Source of the DNA: Candidatus Bathyarchaeota archaeon
GTDB taxonomy: Archaea; Thermoproteota; Bathyarchaeia; Bathyarchaeales; Bathyarchaeaceae
Assembly: GCA_020348945.1 (NCBI GenBank)
Contig: CP070759.1
Location: 1,263,494-1,304,385, forward strand
Reading direction: 5' to 3'
Length of the DNA: 40,892 nt
In this document: in pieces, positions 15,893-24,727 of the stretch
Layout of the letters: each line of letters starts with the position of its first letter
Numbering within the stretch: the first letter of the stretch is position 1
Translations under genes and position numbers: made by a program
The notes under the pieces: generated by a model
Databases searched by the model: none
Told to the model about the DNA's origin: nothing
Seen by the model: the letters and a program-made list of their open reading frames with translations, nothing else

Positions 15893-15908
15893 GTCAAAGC
15901 AATACTGG

Positions 15909-17093
15909 TCAAGTTTCCTCTTTTTCCTCTTCCAAAATCTTTCCACAGTGTGGACAGAACTTCATGTCCTCGGACAGCACCCAACCACACTGGCGACAAA
16001 ATTTAATTATTGGCGGTGGCGGCGTTGGCAGTTGGATGGGCGGAGACGGAAGAGAAGCAACATTTCCTTTCCATTTTCTGTAGATCCAAGCACTGAGTAG
16101 AACTGTGAACATTAACAGTCCGAGCATACCTACGATTAGAGTTATGAAGTCAATGAGGAAAACGATGGGAGATAATGTGGGGTAGAAGTCAAGGGCAAGA
16201 TTGAGACTGTTCCAGTAGTAGTTGAGGAACCAGTGTAAAAGTATTGGAGCTTGAGCGCCGTAGAGCAGATACACTAAACCGAAGGCTAACCCGTTTAAAG
16301 TCACCGATATGCTTTTTCCAGGCTCCCAACCGCCGCCTATATGAGCCAACCCAAAAGTCACCGACGTGAAGACGATCATAATCCATTCAGCCAAGCTGAT
16401 GCTTCTAATGCCAAATTCGCGCACCGTTCTCACTCCAAGCAACTCCTTTGCTTTGTCAGGAAACAGCGGTATCAAAAAGAGAACCTTCAAGAGATTTTTC
16501 CTCGACAACGTCGCCATCCTCTCTTTTCCCACCACAAAGAGGTAAACAATTAGAAAGATACCGATCGGACTCAAACGAAAGGCGATTTCTTCAACCAGTG
16601 GGGCGTAAGTTACCCAAAAGAAGTCTTTGAAGGGTTGAAGAGGATCTTCAGATGGCTTAAAGGGACCGGGACCCGTTGGAACGCCCAAAGAAACATGAAT
16701 TATGATGAAGGCTACGAGCAACATGCTCGCTATGATGGGCATAGCGAACAGGTTGTTGTTGAAAAGTTGGCTGAAGGGACGTGAGAAGGCCTTTTCAACA
16801 ACCTCGTGGAGGCTTTCTCTGGATCTCCAAGCACCAACAAAGCAGACAGTGTACACACTTAAGAGAAACAAGAAAACTAGTCCGGCGTTGATTGGCACGG
16901 GAATAGAAAAGTCAAGCACCATGAATAAGTGAATTGGAAGATTTTTCGGGTAAAGCCTGCTAACTTCTAATCCTGGAGGGGTGAAAAAGAACAGTGCCAG
17001 TCCCAAGGGCATCGATAAGAGATATGAGAAAACGAGAAAAAGAACTGCAATGATAAGAGGTACTGTGAAAAGGATTTTAAAAGTTGTTTTCAT
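15909..17093 (-). CDS. CPBP-family membrane metalloprotease with C-terminal zinc ribbon
   Basis: This roughly 394-residue polytopic membrane protein belongs to the CPBP (CAAX protease/Abi) family of intramembrane glutamate proteases. Motif 1 is EEIAFR (Glu-Glu...Arg, about residues 168-173), motif 2 FGLAH (His about 251) and motif 3 HWFLN (His about 287, Asn about 291). About eight hydrophobic segments are visible. The C-terminal tail adds a rubredoxin-like zinc ribbon CRQCGW...CPHCGK, unusual for the bacterial members. ATG 17093 gives an N-terminal membrane segment; a TTG at 17126 is an alternative. It is divergent from the corrinoid protein gene across a short intergenic region. The substrate is unknown. 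Confidence 0.82.
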   Translation of the reverse strand: MKTTFKILFTVPLIIAVLFLVFSYLLSMPLGLALFFFTPPGLEVSRLYPKNLPIHLFMVLDFSIPVPINAGLVFLFLLSVYTVCFVGAWRSRESLHEVVEKAFSRPFSQLFNNNLFAMPIIASMLLVAFIIIHVSLGVPTGPGPFKPSEDPLQPFKDFFWVTYAPLVEEIAFRLSPIGIFLIVYLFVVGKERMATLSRKNLLKVLFLIPLFPDKAKELLGVRTVREFGIRSISLAEWIMIVFTSVTFGLAHIGGGWEPGKSISVTLNGLAFGLVYLLYGAQAPILLHWFLNYYWNSLNLALDFYPTLSPIVFLIDFITLIVGMLGLLMFTVLLSAWIYRKWKGNVASLPSPPIQLPTPPPPIIKFCRQCGWVLSEDMKFCPHCGKILEEEKEET

Positions 17094-17229
17094 CTCGTTC
17101 TGTGCCACCACTAAACGCTCCAACAATCTGATTCAGCGTTCACATTAAGTTCCACGCTTGTTAGTAATTAACTTCAACTACGTCTAATTCTGTTCAGTGA
17201 GAGAATTTATGTTTTATTCGCTTGAAAAA

Positions 17230-17239
17230 CTATATAAAC
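17230..17239 (+). promoter_or_regulatory. TATA box of the corrinoid protein operon
   Basis: CTATATAAAC is a near-consensus archaeal TATA box about 46-55 bases before ATG 17285, preceded by a GAAAA stretch that could serve as a BRE. It predicts a leader of roughly 25 bases with a GGAG at 17277-17280. Confidence 0.7.
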
Positions 17240-17284
17240 AACAATGTTGAGTGTTAATATCTAAGCTTAGGAGAACGGAGACCT

Positions 17285-17929
17285 ATGGCAGAAGATGTTT
17301 TGAAAAGACTTAAGGAAGCTATCATGACCTATGATGTTGAAGGAGCGGTTGAAGCCTCAAAAGAAGTGATCAAAACTGGTTTCGACCCGCTTAAGGCAAT
17401 TGAACAGGGCCTTGGAGAAGGTCTAAAGGTCGTTGGGGAAAAATTTGGAGCTGGCGAAATTTTCCTTCCAATGTTAATGATTGCAGCTCAAGCCATGAAG
17501 GAATCCCTAGCCATACTAGAGCCCACGTTGGCAAAGGGGACTTCCAGAAAGGTTGCGGGTAAAGTTGTCATCGGAACCGTTGAAGGAGACATTCATGACA
17601 TTGGCAAAAGCATTGTTGCCGCAATGCTCACTGCAAACGGCTTCGAAGTACATGACATTGGATGTGACGCTCCAACCTCAAAGTTCGTTGAAAAAGTGAA
17701 GGCAGTCAACCCAGACATCATCGGAATGTCCGCCCTTTTGACAACTACCATGCCAAAGATGACCGAGGTGATTAACGCCCTCAAGAAGGAGGGACTAAGG
17801 GGAAAAGTAAAAATTATCGTAGGAGGCGCCCCAGTCTCAGCTGCGTGGGCCGAACAGATAGGAGCCGATAGTTACGGCGAAGACGCCATGGCAGCTGTTG
17901 ATGTTGTCAAAAAATTGGTTGGCAAATAG
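17285..17929 (+). CDS. Corrinoid protein, MtbC/MttC/MtmC family (copy 1)
   Basis: This 214-residue methyl carrier has the two-domain layout of methylamine corrinoid proteins: an N-terminal four-helix cap (about 1-85) and a B12-binding Rossmann domain. The base-off/His-on motif is DIHDIG with His104 as the cobalt ligand, followed by SALLTTT and GGAP for the nucleotide loop. It would receive a methyl group from a substrate-specific methyltransferase and pass it on, here probably to the MtrH-like protein. It heads the plus-strand set with the MttB-like gene and the activator. It resembles the second corrinoid protein (23986-24636) along its full length, with the same motif positions. Confidence 0.92.
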   Translation: MAEDVLKRLKEAIMTYDVEGAVEASKEVIKTGFDPLKAIEQGLGEGLKVVGEKFGAGEIFLPMLMIAAQAMKESLAILEPTLAKGTSRKVAGKVVIGTVEGDIHDIGKSIVAAMLTANGFEVHDIGCDAPTSKFVEKVKAVNPDIIGMSALLTTTMPKMTEVINALKKEGLRGKVKIIVGGAPVSAAWAEQIGADSYGEDAMAAVDVVKKLVGK

Positions 17930-18035
17930 AAGAACGCTTTTTTCCTCAAAAGATTGGGCAATACATCGGAAAATCAGCTAAAGGAAAATGTTCTAATGAT
18001 AACTGCCAATGGGAGTTAGAGGCTGTTAAACTCGT

Positions 18036-18046
18036 GTTTTTAAAAG
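18036..18046 (+). promoter_or_regulatory. Possible TATA box of the MttB-like gene
   Basis: GTTTTTAAAAG lies 52-62 bases before TTG 18098. A T-run (17938-17943) after the corrinoid gene suggests partial termination, so this gene may have its own promoter. Confidence 0.35.
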
Positions 18047-18097
18047 TCATAGAGCAGAAATGGATGATGTGAAAAGGAAAATTGAGGTAGGCTGAAA

Positions 18098-19531
18098 TTG
18101 GTTAGAGCAAGCTTTAATCTACTATCAAAAACCGAATTAGACACTATCCACAATGCAACATTGGAAATCTTAGAAAATCCTGGACTGCTAGTTCCAAGTG
18201 AACGAGCCTTGAAGATTTTAGATAAGGCTGGAGCCTACGTTGACTACGAAAAAAATCGTGTAACCATTCCCTCGCATGTGGTTGAGGAGGCCCTGAAAAA
18301 GGCTCCGAAAACCATAAAATACTGCGCCAGAAACCCAAAATATGATTTTACGCTTGAAAAAAAGGAAGTACACTTCACAACAGATGGATATGGCGTTTAC
18401 ATAAGAGACTTTGAAACAGGAGAGCGCAGAAAATCAACGTCCGCAGACCTCGCCAAATGGGCTGTGCTGGCAGATTCTCTAAACATGATTCACGTTTTCT
18501 GGCCATCAATTGCACCATCCGACATACCAGACGCCGTGGAGTGGCTCCACTGTCTGATTATCTCTTTAAGCAATACAGAGAAGCATATTGAAAGCGATGC
18601 GTACACCGCTAGAGATGCCCAATACCTAATCGAGGTTGCAGCCGCTGTTGTTGGGGGTAAGGAAGAGTTAAAGAAGAGACCAATCATCTCAGCAGTTCAG
18701 TGTCCAATTGCTCCTCTTGGATATGAGGAAGGATTGATAGAAGCTGTTATAGAGTTCGCTGAGGCTGGTGTTCCCGTTGTTCCATTATCTATGCCTTTAG
18801 CTGGCGAAACAGGACCAGTTACACTAGCAGGAACAATTGTTATCAACAACGCTGAAGTTTTAGGAAGCCTCGTTATCTCTGAGTTTGCCAGCCCTGGAGC
18901 ACCCGTATTGTATGGCGGGTGTCCTGGCAACATAGACTTCAAGACTGGAATGCTTGCTGAATCACCGGAGGGAGGGTTGCTCAACGCATCTCTTGCACAG
19001 TTAGCTCGCTATTACAACTTGCCAAGTGAGGTTTGCGGTAGCTGTTCAGATTCAAAGGTTCTAGACGCCCAAGCTGCTTATGAGAGAACCATTAGCCTTC
19101 TCCCTGTGATGCTTTGTGGTCCAGACATCATCTGCGGTATGGGTGGTTTAGAAGTAGCTAAGACAATGGTGCCAGAGCTTTTGGTCATTGACAACGAGAT
19201 CCTAGAAAGCATGGACCGATTTGTCCGCGGATTCGAGATAAACGATGACACTTTGGCATTAGATGTTATTCGTAAGGTTGGACTTGGCGGCCATTATCTG
19301 GCGGAAAAACACACTCTAACCCATTTTCTGAAGGAACACTGGGTGCCAAAAATCAGCGACCGAAAACCATACGATACATGGGAGAAAGCTGGCTCAAAGG
19401 ACATCGTTAAAGTGGCAAAAGAAAAAGTTAAAGAAATCTTAGCCACCCACAAGCCTGAGCCTATGCCTAAGGATGTTCAGAAAGAAATCTCTCAAATCCT
19501 GAAAAGATATGAAAAAGAAGTCCTAGGGTAA
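18098..19531 (+). CDS. MttB-family methyltransferase without pyrrolysine (MtgB-like)
   Basis: This 477-residue protein belongs to the trimethylamine methyltransferase superfamily (COG5598), whose members transfer a methyl group from quaternary or tertiary amines to a corrinoid protein. Unlike methanogen MttB it is read continuously with no in-frame TAG, so it belongs to the non-pyrrolysine group that includes glycine betaine methyltransferase MtgB. The segment around 314-326 (GSCSDSKVLDAQ) is where I place the pyrrolysine region of MttB, from memory. TTG 18098 follows GAGGT at 18084-18088. The substrate cannot be read from sequence; betaine-like compounds are the closest precedent. Confidence 0.88.
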   Translation: MVRASFNLLSKTELDTIHNATLEILENPGLLVPSERALKILDKAGAYVDYEKNRVTIPSHVVEEALKKAPKTIKYCARNPKYDFTLEKKEVHFTTDGYGVYIRDFETGERRKSTSADLAKWAVLADSLNMIHVFWPSIAPSDIPDAVEWLHCLIISLSNTEKHIESDAYTARDAQYLIEVAAAVVGGKEELKKRPIISAVQCPIAPLGYEEGLIEAVIEFAEAGVPVVPLSMPLAGETGPVTLAGTIVINNAEVLGSLVISEFASPGAPVLYGGCPGNIDFKTGMLAESPEGGLLNASLAQLARYYNLPSEVCGSCSDSKVLDAQAAYERTISLLPVMLCGPDIICGMGGLEVAKTMVPELLVIDNEILESMDRFVRGFEINDDTLALDVIRKVGLGGHYLAEKHTLTHFLKEHWVPKISDRKPYDTWEKAGSKDIVKVAKEKVKEILATHKPEPMPKDVQKEISQILKRYEKEVLG

Positions 19532-19556
19532 AGCTAGGGCAATCGGTTTTGTGATG

Positions 19557-19571
19557 AAACCACTGGATAAC
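19557..19571. repeat. Shared upstream motif AAACCACTGGATAAC
   Basis: This 15-base sequence lies about 120 bases before the corrinoid activator gene. It recurs with one difference at 37438-37452, about 83 bases before the second MtmB-like gene. It could be a shared regulatory site; two copies are weak evidence. Confidence 0.25.
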
Positions 19572-19691
19572 GACGTGTTGCATTAGAAAACGGTACTCTG
19601 CAAACCATAGACATCAAGTTCTCTAGGATAAGCTTCGGCAAGCCTAGCAAGAATTATTATATTAAATCAGAATTCTATTGTGAAGAGAAAA

Positions 19692-21584
19692 ATGGAAAAA
19701 ATAATCACCGTAACGTTTGAACCCGAAGGACGCAGAGTAAGAGTACAGCCAGAAACTAGCATATTTCAAGCGGCAAGGGAAGCTGGCATCGGGATCAGAA
19801 CCGAATGTGGCGGAGACGGAACCTGCGGAAAATGCAGAATCATCGTCAAAAATAAGAGTGTTATAAATGAAGTGACCGACGCTGAGAGGACCCACTTATC
19901 TGAAAAAGAAACTGATTCAGGTTACAGGCTGGCTTGCCGTACAATTCCTAAGCAGAACATTACGGTGATGATTCCTGAGGAAAGCAGAATCGGAGCGCGC
20001 AAAATTCAGATTACTGGTTTAGAAAGGCCCGTGCCGTTGAATCCGTCAGTTAAGAAATTTCACGTTGTGCTACCGAAGCCTACCCTATCTGATGTTAGAC
20101 CAGACTTCAAAAGACTCCTCGATCACCTAGCAGATGCGTATGGTCTTAAATCATTGGAAATTGACTATGAAGTTTTGAAGAAATTGCCTGACATTCTCCG
20201 CGATGCAGATTGGGATTTCACAGTTACAATTTGGGACGGTCACGTTATTATCGCTGTTGAGGCGGGAGACACCGCGGATAAACTCTTTGGGTTAGCCATC
20301 GACATTGGTACGTCGAAAATAGTTGGCTATGTTGTTAACCTAATGACTGGTCAAACTGCGAGTATAGGGTCTATTGAAAACCCACAAATTATGCACGGTG
20401 AGGACGTAATATCGCGGATTACGTTTGCCATGGCTGGTGGTGAAAAACTGAAGGTGCTGCAAAAATTAGCAGTTGAAGGAATAAATGACGTTCTACACGA
20501 AGCGTGCACTCAAGGAAATGTTGACTCGAATGACATTTATGAAGTAACAGTGGCTGGAAACACAGCCATGCATCATTTTCTATTGGCGATTCAACCAAAA
20601 TACCTAGCTCTTTCACCATATACGCCAGCTGTGAAGAAGCCGATAAAAGTTAAAGCCAAAGAATTAGGCATAAAAATCCATCGAAATGGTGCGGTTTATG
20701 TTTTACCAATTATCGCTGGCTTTGTCGGCGCAGACGCTGTTGGAGACGTCTTGTCCAGCGGAATTCACGAGTCCAAGGAGATCTCTTTACTTTTAGACAT
20801 AGGAACAAACACGGAAGTTTTTGTTGGCAACACCGAAGACATCTTGTCTTGCTCTTGTGCCTCAGGTCCAGCTTTTGAAGGAGCCCACATTAAACATGGA
20901 ATGAAAGCTGTAACCGGCGCAATCGAAAAGGTGCGCATCAGCCCAGACACATACGAAGTTGAATACGAAACAATAGGTAATGTTAAGCCAATAGGCCTAT
21001 GTGGGTCTGCAATGGTTGATGTTGTAGCTGAAATGTTAAGAAGCAGAATAATAAATCATCATGGGAGATTCAATCCTAATCTAAAAACATCACGACTAAA
21101 AAAAGTTAATAATATTCCAGAGTTTGTTCTTGCAGGGGAGAACGAAACCGCAACTAGAAAAGAAATTACGGTTACGCAAAAAGACATTAATGAGATACAG
21201 CTGGCCAAGGCTGCAATGTTTACAGGCTGTTCAATTTTGATGAAGAGGAAGAACGTGAAGAGGAAAGACCTTGACCGAGTTTTCATTGCAGGCGCATTTG
21301 GAAATTACATCAACCCCGAAAACGCAAAGTTCATTGGGTTAGTGCCAGATGTGCCAACAGAGAAGATAAATTTTGTTGGCAACACAGCGGTGACTGGTGC
21401 CAAAATGGTTTTGACTTCAAGGGAGGCAAGGGAAACAGCTGAGATTCTTTCACGGAGAGTTCGCTATATTGAGCTTGCGATTGATCCTGATTTTAGTCAA
21501 GAATTTACTCGTGCCCTGTTTATCCCACACAGAGATTTAGACAGATTTCCATCAGTTAAAGAACATTTAGAGAGACTAGAATAG
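19692..21584 (+). CDS. Corrinoid activation protein, RACo/RamA-like ([2Fe-2S] + ASKHA)
   Basis: This roughly 630-residue protein reductively reactivates Co(II) corrinoid to Co(I) at the expense of ATP. An N-terminal plant-type [2Fe-2S] ferredoxin domain carries four Cys (CGGDGTCGKC and LACRT). A linker and an ASKHA ATPase domain follow, with phosphate-binding GLAIDIGTSK (about 199-208), LLDIGTNTE and FIAGAFGNYI. The N-terminal [2Fe-2S] layout is that of acetogen RACo and the DUF4445 group; methanogen RamA instead has a C-terminal 4Fe-4S domain. ATG 19692 is chosen; GTG 19680 is the alternative. The gene may be nearly leaderless, with an A/T-rich box at 19655-19668. It serves the adjacent corrinoid proteins. 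Confidence 0.9.
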   Translation: MEKIITVTFEPEGRRVRVQPETSIFQAAREAGIGIRTECGGDGTCGKCRIIVKNKSVINEVTDAERTHLSEKETDSGYRLACRTIPKQNITVMIPEESRIGARKIQITGLERPVPLNPSVKKFHVVLPKPTLSDVRPDFKRLLDHLADAYGLKSLEIDYEVLKKLPDILRDADWDFTVTIWDGHVIIAVEAGDTADKLFGLAIDIGTSKIVGYVVNLMTGQTASIGSIENPQIMHGEDVISRITFAMAGGEKLKVLQKLAVEGINDVLHEACTQGNVDSNDIYEVTVAGNTAMHHFLLAIQPKYLALSPYTPAVKKPIKVKAKELGIKIHRNGAVYVLPIIAGFVGADAVGDVLSSGIHESKEISLLLDIGTNTEVFVGNTEDILSCSCASGPAFEGAHIKHGMKAVTGAIEKVRISPDTYEVEYETIGNVKPIGLCGSAMVDVVAEMLRSRIINHHGRFNPNLKTSRLKKVNNIPEFVLAGENETATRKEITVTQKDINEIQLAKAAMFTGCSILMKRKNVKRKDLDRVFIAGAFGNYINPENAKFIGLVPDVPTEKINFVGNTAVTGAKMVLTSREARETAEILSRRVRYIELAIDPDFSQEFTRALFIPHRDLDRFPSVKEHLERLE

Positions 21585-21671
21585 AGGCATTAGTGGAAGA
21601 GCTTAGCAAAACTCTCTTTCCACTCTTTCACGAAGAACAGTCGCAACCGTCAGTGTCTCATAACAGCAAAG

Positions 21672-22571
21672 CTACGCTATTCGGTAAAGAGGATGTTTAC
21701 GGTCAAGTGTTATCTTCTTTTCGAAGAGAAGATAACCATAAGCAGCGTCCGTCATTGCGACAACTGGAAAAACATATCCCGCGTCTTCTGCTGGTCCGTA
21801 CATAACGAAGTCTGCTCCAACCGCCGTGGCGACAACGCATGCGGATGCGACAGCTGGCTTTACCGCTTGTTTTCCCATTTTCTTCTTTAAGCCTTTCCAC
21901 AGGCTAACCGCGTTGTGGGCTCCACAGCCAACGGGCAAACCGAATTCGTTCTTCAATTCAAAGGAGGCGCGGCATGCCATTCCCAAACCTGGAATGTCAA
22001 GGACACACGTGTCAAGTAAGGGGCTGTCGATGCCCGCTTCACGAGATACCTCTAGGAGCTGCCTGATAGCCTTGATTCGACCCGCCGTCGTGAACTCTCT
22101 TGGGTTGTAGGCGAGGAGGAGAGCATTCTTTAGACCTACTTCCTTAATTTTCTCAATTTCCTCTTGCTTGTGCTCTGGAATTAGCGAGTTGTAGACAACT
22201 CTATCAATTAACCCAACTTCCTTTGCATATTCTAATCCCGCTTTTTTCGCTTCAAAAGTCGGGCCATCCATTAGAATAGGAACGTCCGTGACGCTTGCCG
22301 TGAACTCGAGGAATTTCTTCATGGTTTCCGGTGAAGCTCCCACCACATCCACCATACAAGGGTTTCCGGTTTTATCGGAAAACTCTTCTTGAACATTTAT
22401 TACGTCCTCTACTTGTTTTCGGTCGAAGTCTCCAGCTTTCTCGTCGCGAAAGACTTTGTGGCCGTGATAGAAAATTGTTCCTATTAGAACTGTGGGGTTT
22501 TGTCCTGGGATTCCCCCCACTTTGACTCCTCCTATGTCGATTACGTGTTGTTTACTCTTGAATTCAAACAT
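21672..22571 (-). CDS. mtrH: MtrH-like corrinoid:tetrahydropterin methyltransferase
   Basis: This 299-residue protein is homologous throughout to subunit H of the methanogen Mtr complex, which moves a methyl group between a corrinoid and tetrahydromethanopterin. Family landmarks are the start FEFKSKQHVIDIGGVKVGG, GTIFYHGHK, and TGNPCMVDVVG, in a TIM-barrel methyltransferase fold. No other mtr gene is present in the window, so it probably acts alone, moving methyl groups from the neighbouring corrinoid proteins to the tetrahydropterin. It follows the MtmB-like gene by 30 bases, with a GGGAG ribosome binding site upstream, as the last gene of the minus-strand operon. Confidence 0.93.
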   Translation of the reverse strand: MFEFKSKQHVIDIGGVKVGGIPGQNPTVLIGTIFYHGHKVFRDEKAGDFDRKQVEDVINVQEEFSDKTGNPCMVDVVGASPETMKKFLEFTASVTDVPILMDGPTFEAKKAGLEYAKEVGLIDRVVYNSLIPEHKQEEIEKIKEVGLKNALLLAYNPREFTTAGRIKAIRQLLEVSREAGIDSPLLDTCVLDIPGLGMACRASFELKNEFGLPVGCGAHNAVSLWKGLKKKMGKQAVKPAVASACVVATAVGADFVMYGPAEDAGYVFPVVAMTDAAYGYLLFEKKITLDRKHPLYRIA

Positions 22572-22601
22572 AACATGTGTCTCCCTTGTTTCCTACTAAC
22601 T

Positions 22602-23984
22602 TCACTCCGTTCTATTCAAATCTAATCCTAAATCTTTTAGCTCCTTCTTAACTCCCTCGTATATATTTAAACATTTTCTTGACGGCTTCCCTGTCTTAAT
22701 GTCGCAACATTCCTGAAATTTCGAGCCTATTGGGGGGTCTACAATCTTATTAACATACTTTGAAGCTAGGTTTTTCACGATGTCGTTAGCGTCTTCTCTT
22801 TTCATCCCAGCAACCGCGTAAGCCACCTCAGCGGCGAATTTTGGTTCTACTGGCGTCAAGTAATCTTCTCGTCTGCCCTTTGCTATTCCTCCTGTTTCAA
22901 TGGAAACACCAGATGTCACGGCAGCTGTATGTTGCGCGGCTATCTCGTATAGGCACATTTCTGTGCATGGTCCTGCAGCTGTATAGTTGTAGTAAAGTGC
23001 CAACAAATGGGTGTTTCTGCTAATGGCTTGGGCGTAAACGCTAGCGACCCACAAGAGTTCTGGCATGCTGCTGGCTATGTGTTTAATGTGGATTGGAAAG
23101 GCGAGGAACCATCCTGCTTGATATACGAGGGCTCCCATCAAGTGGTAGGCAACGGTTGCGACCGCTGTACCCTCTGGTCCGCCGCAGTAGCCGCCGTATA
23201 TGGGTCCAAAGATTGCGGCTGTGGGAAGACCTAGAGATTTCAAAGCACACACTCTGTTGAGGAGGTCGAAGTTTGTTTTGAGCTCTGCAAGGGTGGCAAC
23301 CATGTATCCGTCTGTTGGTCTGAGACCGTATTCTGGGTGGAGTCCTGCGATTAACGCTATTGCTGAATCAGCGGTTGCGATGGAGTTCATAATGGGCAAG
23401 CCTGGTCTGCCCGCTCTTCTTATGGCTTCTCTTCCAAGAACTATTGTTCTTATTGATCCCAAGATCTCTAGAGGTGAATAAGGTCTTATTCTTATTCCGT
23501 TTACTCGGGTCAGAGTCGGCGTGGTTATTGCATTAGCAATGGGGATTTTCGCGTAATTTTCCACCAGCCCCATAAAAACCTCCTCACAGGATACAGCGAC
23601 TCCACCTGCTCCTAGAAAACGCCATGGCAACGTCTTGTCCTCAGGTTTTCTCGGAACCATTGTTCCAGCGTCTACTCCTTCCCCGAAAACAATTTTGGAA
23701 GGAGCATTTTTCAAGCCCTCTTTAATCTCGTTTTCATCGAATTTAATTATCCGCTCCGTGTCGTTGCAGTATGTACCTACTTCACAATAGAAATCAAAGG
23801 CTGCTTTGAAAATATCGTCGGCCAAACTGTTATCAGAGGAGACAAGGTTTTCTGGGTCGAATTTAATATCGTATTCCTTTACTACTTCCCTCAGTTTAGT
23901 GGAAAATATTTTCAGGTCGTAATCTCGCTCAGAACAAGGCTTCCCAGTTAGAGCCTTTTCAATGGCATCCAGGAAGACAACCAT
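22602..23984 (-). CDS. MtmB-family methyltransferase without pyrrolysine (copy 1)
   Basis: This 460-residue protein is clearly homologous to monomethylamine methyltransferase MtmB: the N-terminal GKPCSERDYDL matches GEKCTQDDWDL, IFGPIYGGYCGG matches the MPIFGGYAGG region, AGPCTEMCLYEIAAQ is nearly identical, and the tail FQECCDIKTGKPS...LGL matches. Methanogen MtmB has pyrrolysine 202 in GRPGMGV-O-GPETS; here the site reads GRPGLPI-M-NSIAT, with Met199, and no amber codon occurs. Substrate and catalysis must therefore differ from MtmB or dispense with the pyrrolysine imine. The start is one base from the preceding corrinoid gene stop, so the two are coupled. A close paralogue lies at 37535-38911. 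Confidence 0.93.
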   Translation of the reverse strand: MVVFLDAIEKALTGKPCSERDYDLKIFSTKLREVVKEYDIKFDPENLVSSDNSLADDIFKAAFDFYCEVGTYCNDTERIIKFDENEIKEGLKNAPSKIVFGEGVDAGTMVPRKPEDKTLPWRFLGAGGVAVSCEEVFMGLVENYAKIPIANAITTPTLTRVNGIRIRPYSPLEILGSIRTIVLGREAIRRAGRPGLPIMNSIATADSAIALIAGLHPEYGLRPTDGYMVATLAELKTNFDLLNRVCALKSLGLPTAAIFGPIYGGYCGGPEGTAVATVAYHLMGALVYQAGWFLAFPIHIKHIASSMPELLWVASVYAQAISRNTHLLALYYNYTAAGPCTEMCLYEIAAQHTAAVTSGVSIETGGIAKGRREDYLTPVEPKFAAEVAYAVAGMKREDANDIVKNLASKYVNKIVDPPIGSKFQECCDIKTGKPSRKCLNIYEGVKKELKDLGLDLNRTE

Positions 23985-23985
23985 T

Positions 23986-24636
23986 CTAACTCCTCGTTTT
24001 AATCAGCTCTGAAGCGACCTTTACAGCTTCCGTGGCTGTCTCTGCGTATCCGTCGGCACCAATCTCCTCAGTCCATTCCCGTGTTGTAGGTCCTCCCCCC
24101 ACCATGACGATGAATTCTTCTCTCTTTCCCGTTTCCTTTAGATAATCTATGACATCCTTTTGTCCACCTATAGTTGACGACATGAGCGCTGACAATGCAA
24201 TAACATCAGCTTTAACCTTCTCCGCTTCTTCAATGAACTTTGATGTGGAAACATCTACGCCCAGGTCATGGACGTCAAAGCCGTTGGCGCTAAAAAGAGC
24301 CGCCAGAATGTTTTTTCCTATATCGTGTATATCGCCCTTCACAGTGCCACAGATGACTATTCCTTTTTTCGAAATTTTTCCTTCAGATATTAGAGGAAGC
24401 AGAACATTTAGGCCCGCCTTCATCGCATCCGCTGCCATCATCAAGTCTGTTAAAAAGATTTCCAGTTTATCGAACTTGTCGCCTACTACTATTGCGCCCT
24501 TTGACAGTCCCTTTTCAATCGCCTTGAGGGGGTCTAACTTCTTTTCAATGGCTTGTTGAGCTGCCTTCACCACTGCCTCCCTATCGCAAGAGATGACTGC
24601 TTCACTTAGCTTCCTGAGAAGCTCTTCCTCACTCAT
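23986..24636 (-). CDS. Corrinoid protein, MtmC/MtbC family (copy 2)
   Basis: This roughly 216-residue protein has the helical cap and the B12-binding domain with DIHDIG (His104 as cobalt ligand), SALMSST and GGGP. It is the expected partner of the MtmB-like protein encoded one base downstream, and the donor to the MtrH-like protein at the end of the operon. ATG 24636 is chosen because GGTGA (24642-24646) precedes it by five bases; a TTG at 24648 would lie upstream of that site. An A/T-rich ACTATTAATTA stretch near 24675-24685 could be its own promoter, so it may also be transcribed separately from the dehydrogenase-like gene upstream. Confidence 0.92.
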   Translation of the reverse strand: MSEEELLRKLSEAVISCDREAVVKAAQQAIEKKLDPLKAIEKGLSKGAIVVGDKFDKLEIFLTDLMMAADAMKAGLNVLLPLISEGKISKKGIVICGTVKGDIHDIGKNILAALFSANGFDVHDLGVDVSTSKFIEEAEKVKADVIALSALMSSTIGGQKDVIDYLKETGKREEFIVMVGGGPTTREWTEEIGADGYAETATEAVKVASELIKTRS

Positions 24637-24727
24637 TTTAATCACCAATGTACGCCTAGTAGGGAAAATTCAGTAATTAATAGTTTTTGCCAACTGCAAT
24701 CAAGTAGCGAAGTGTTGACGTTGTCTT

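Noticed and set aside
18098-19531. Amber readthrough (pyrrolysine) in the MttB- and MtmB-like genes
   Set aside because: All three genes are open throughout without an in-frame TAG, and no pylT or pyl genes are visible in the window.
19551-19605. Possible C/D box guide RNA (GTGATGA at 19551)
   Set aside because: A C box is present, but no proper D box CTGA lies at the right distance (CTGC only), and no C'/D' pair is visible.
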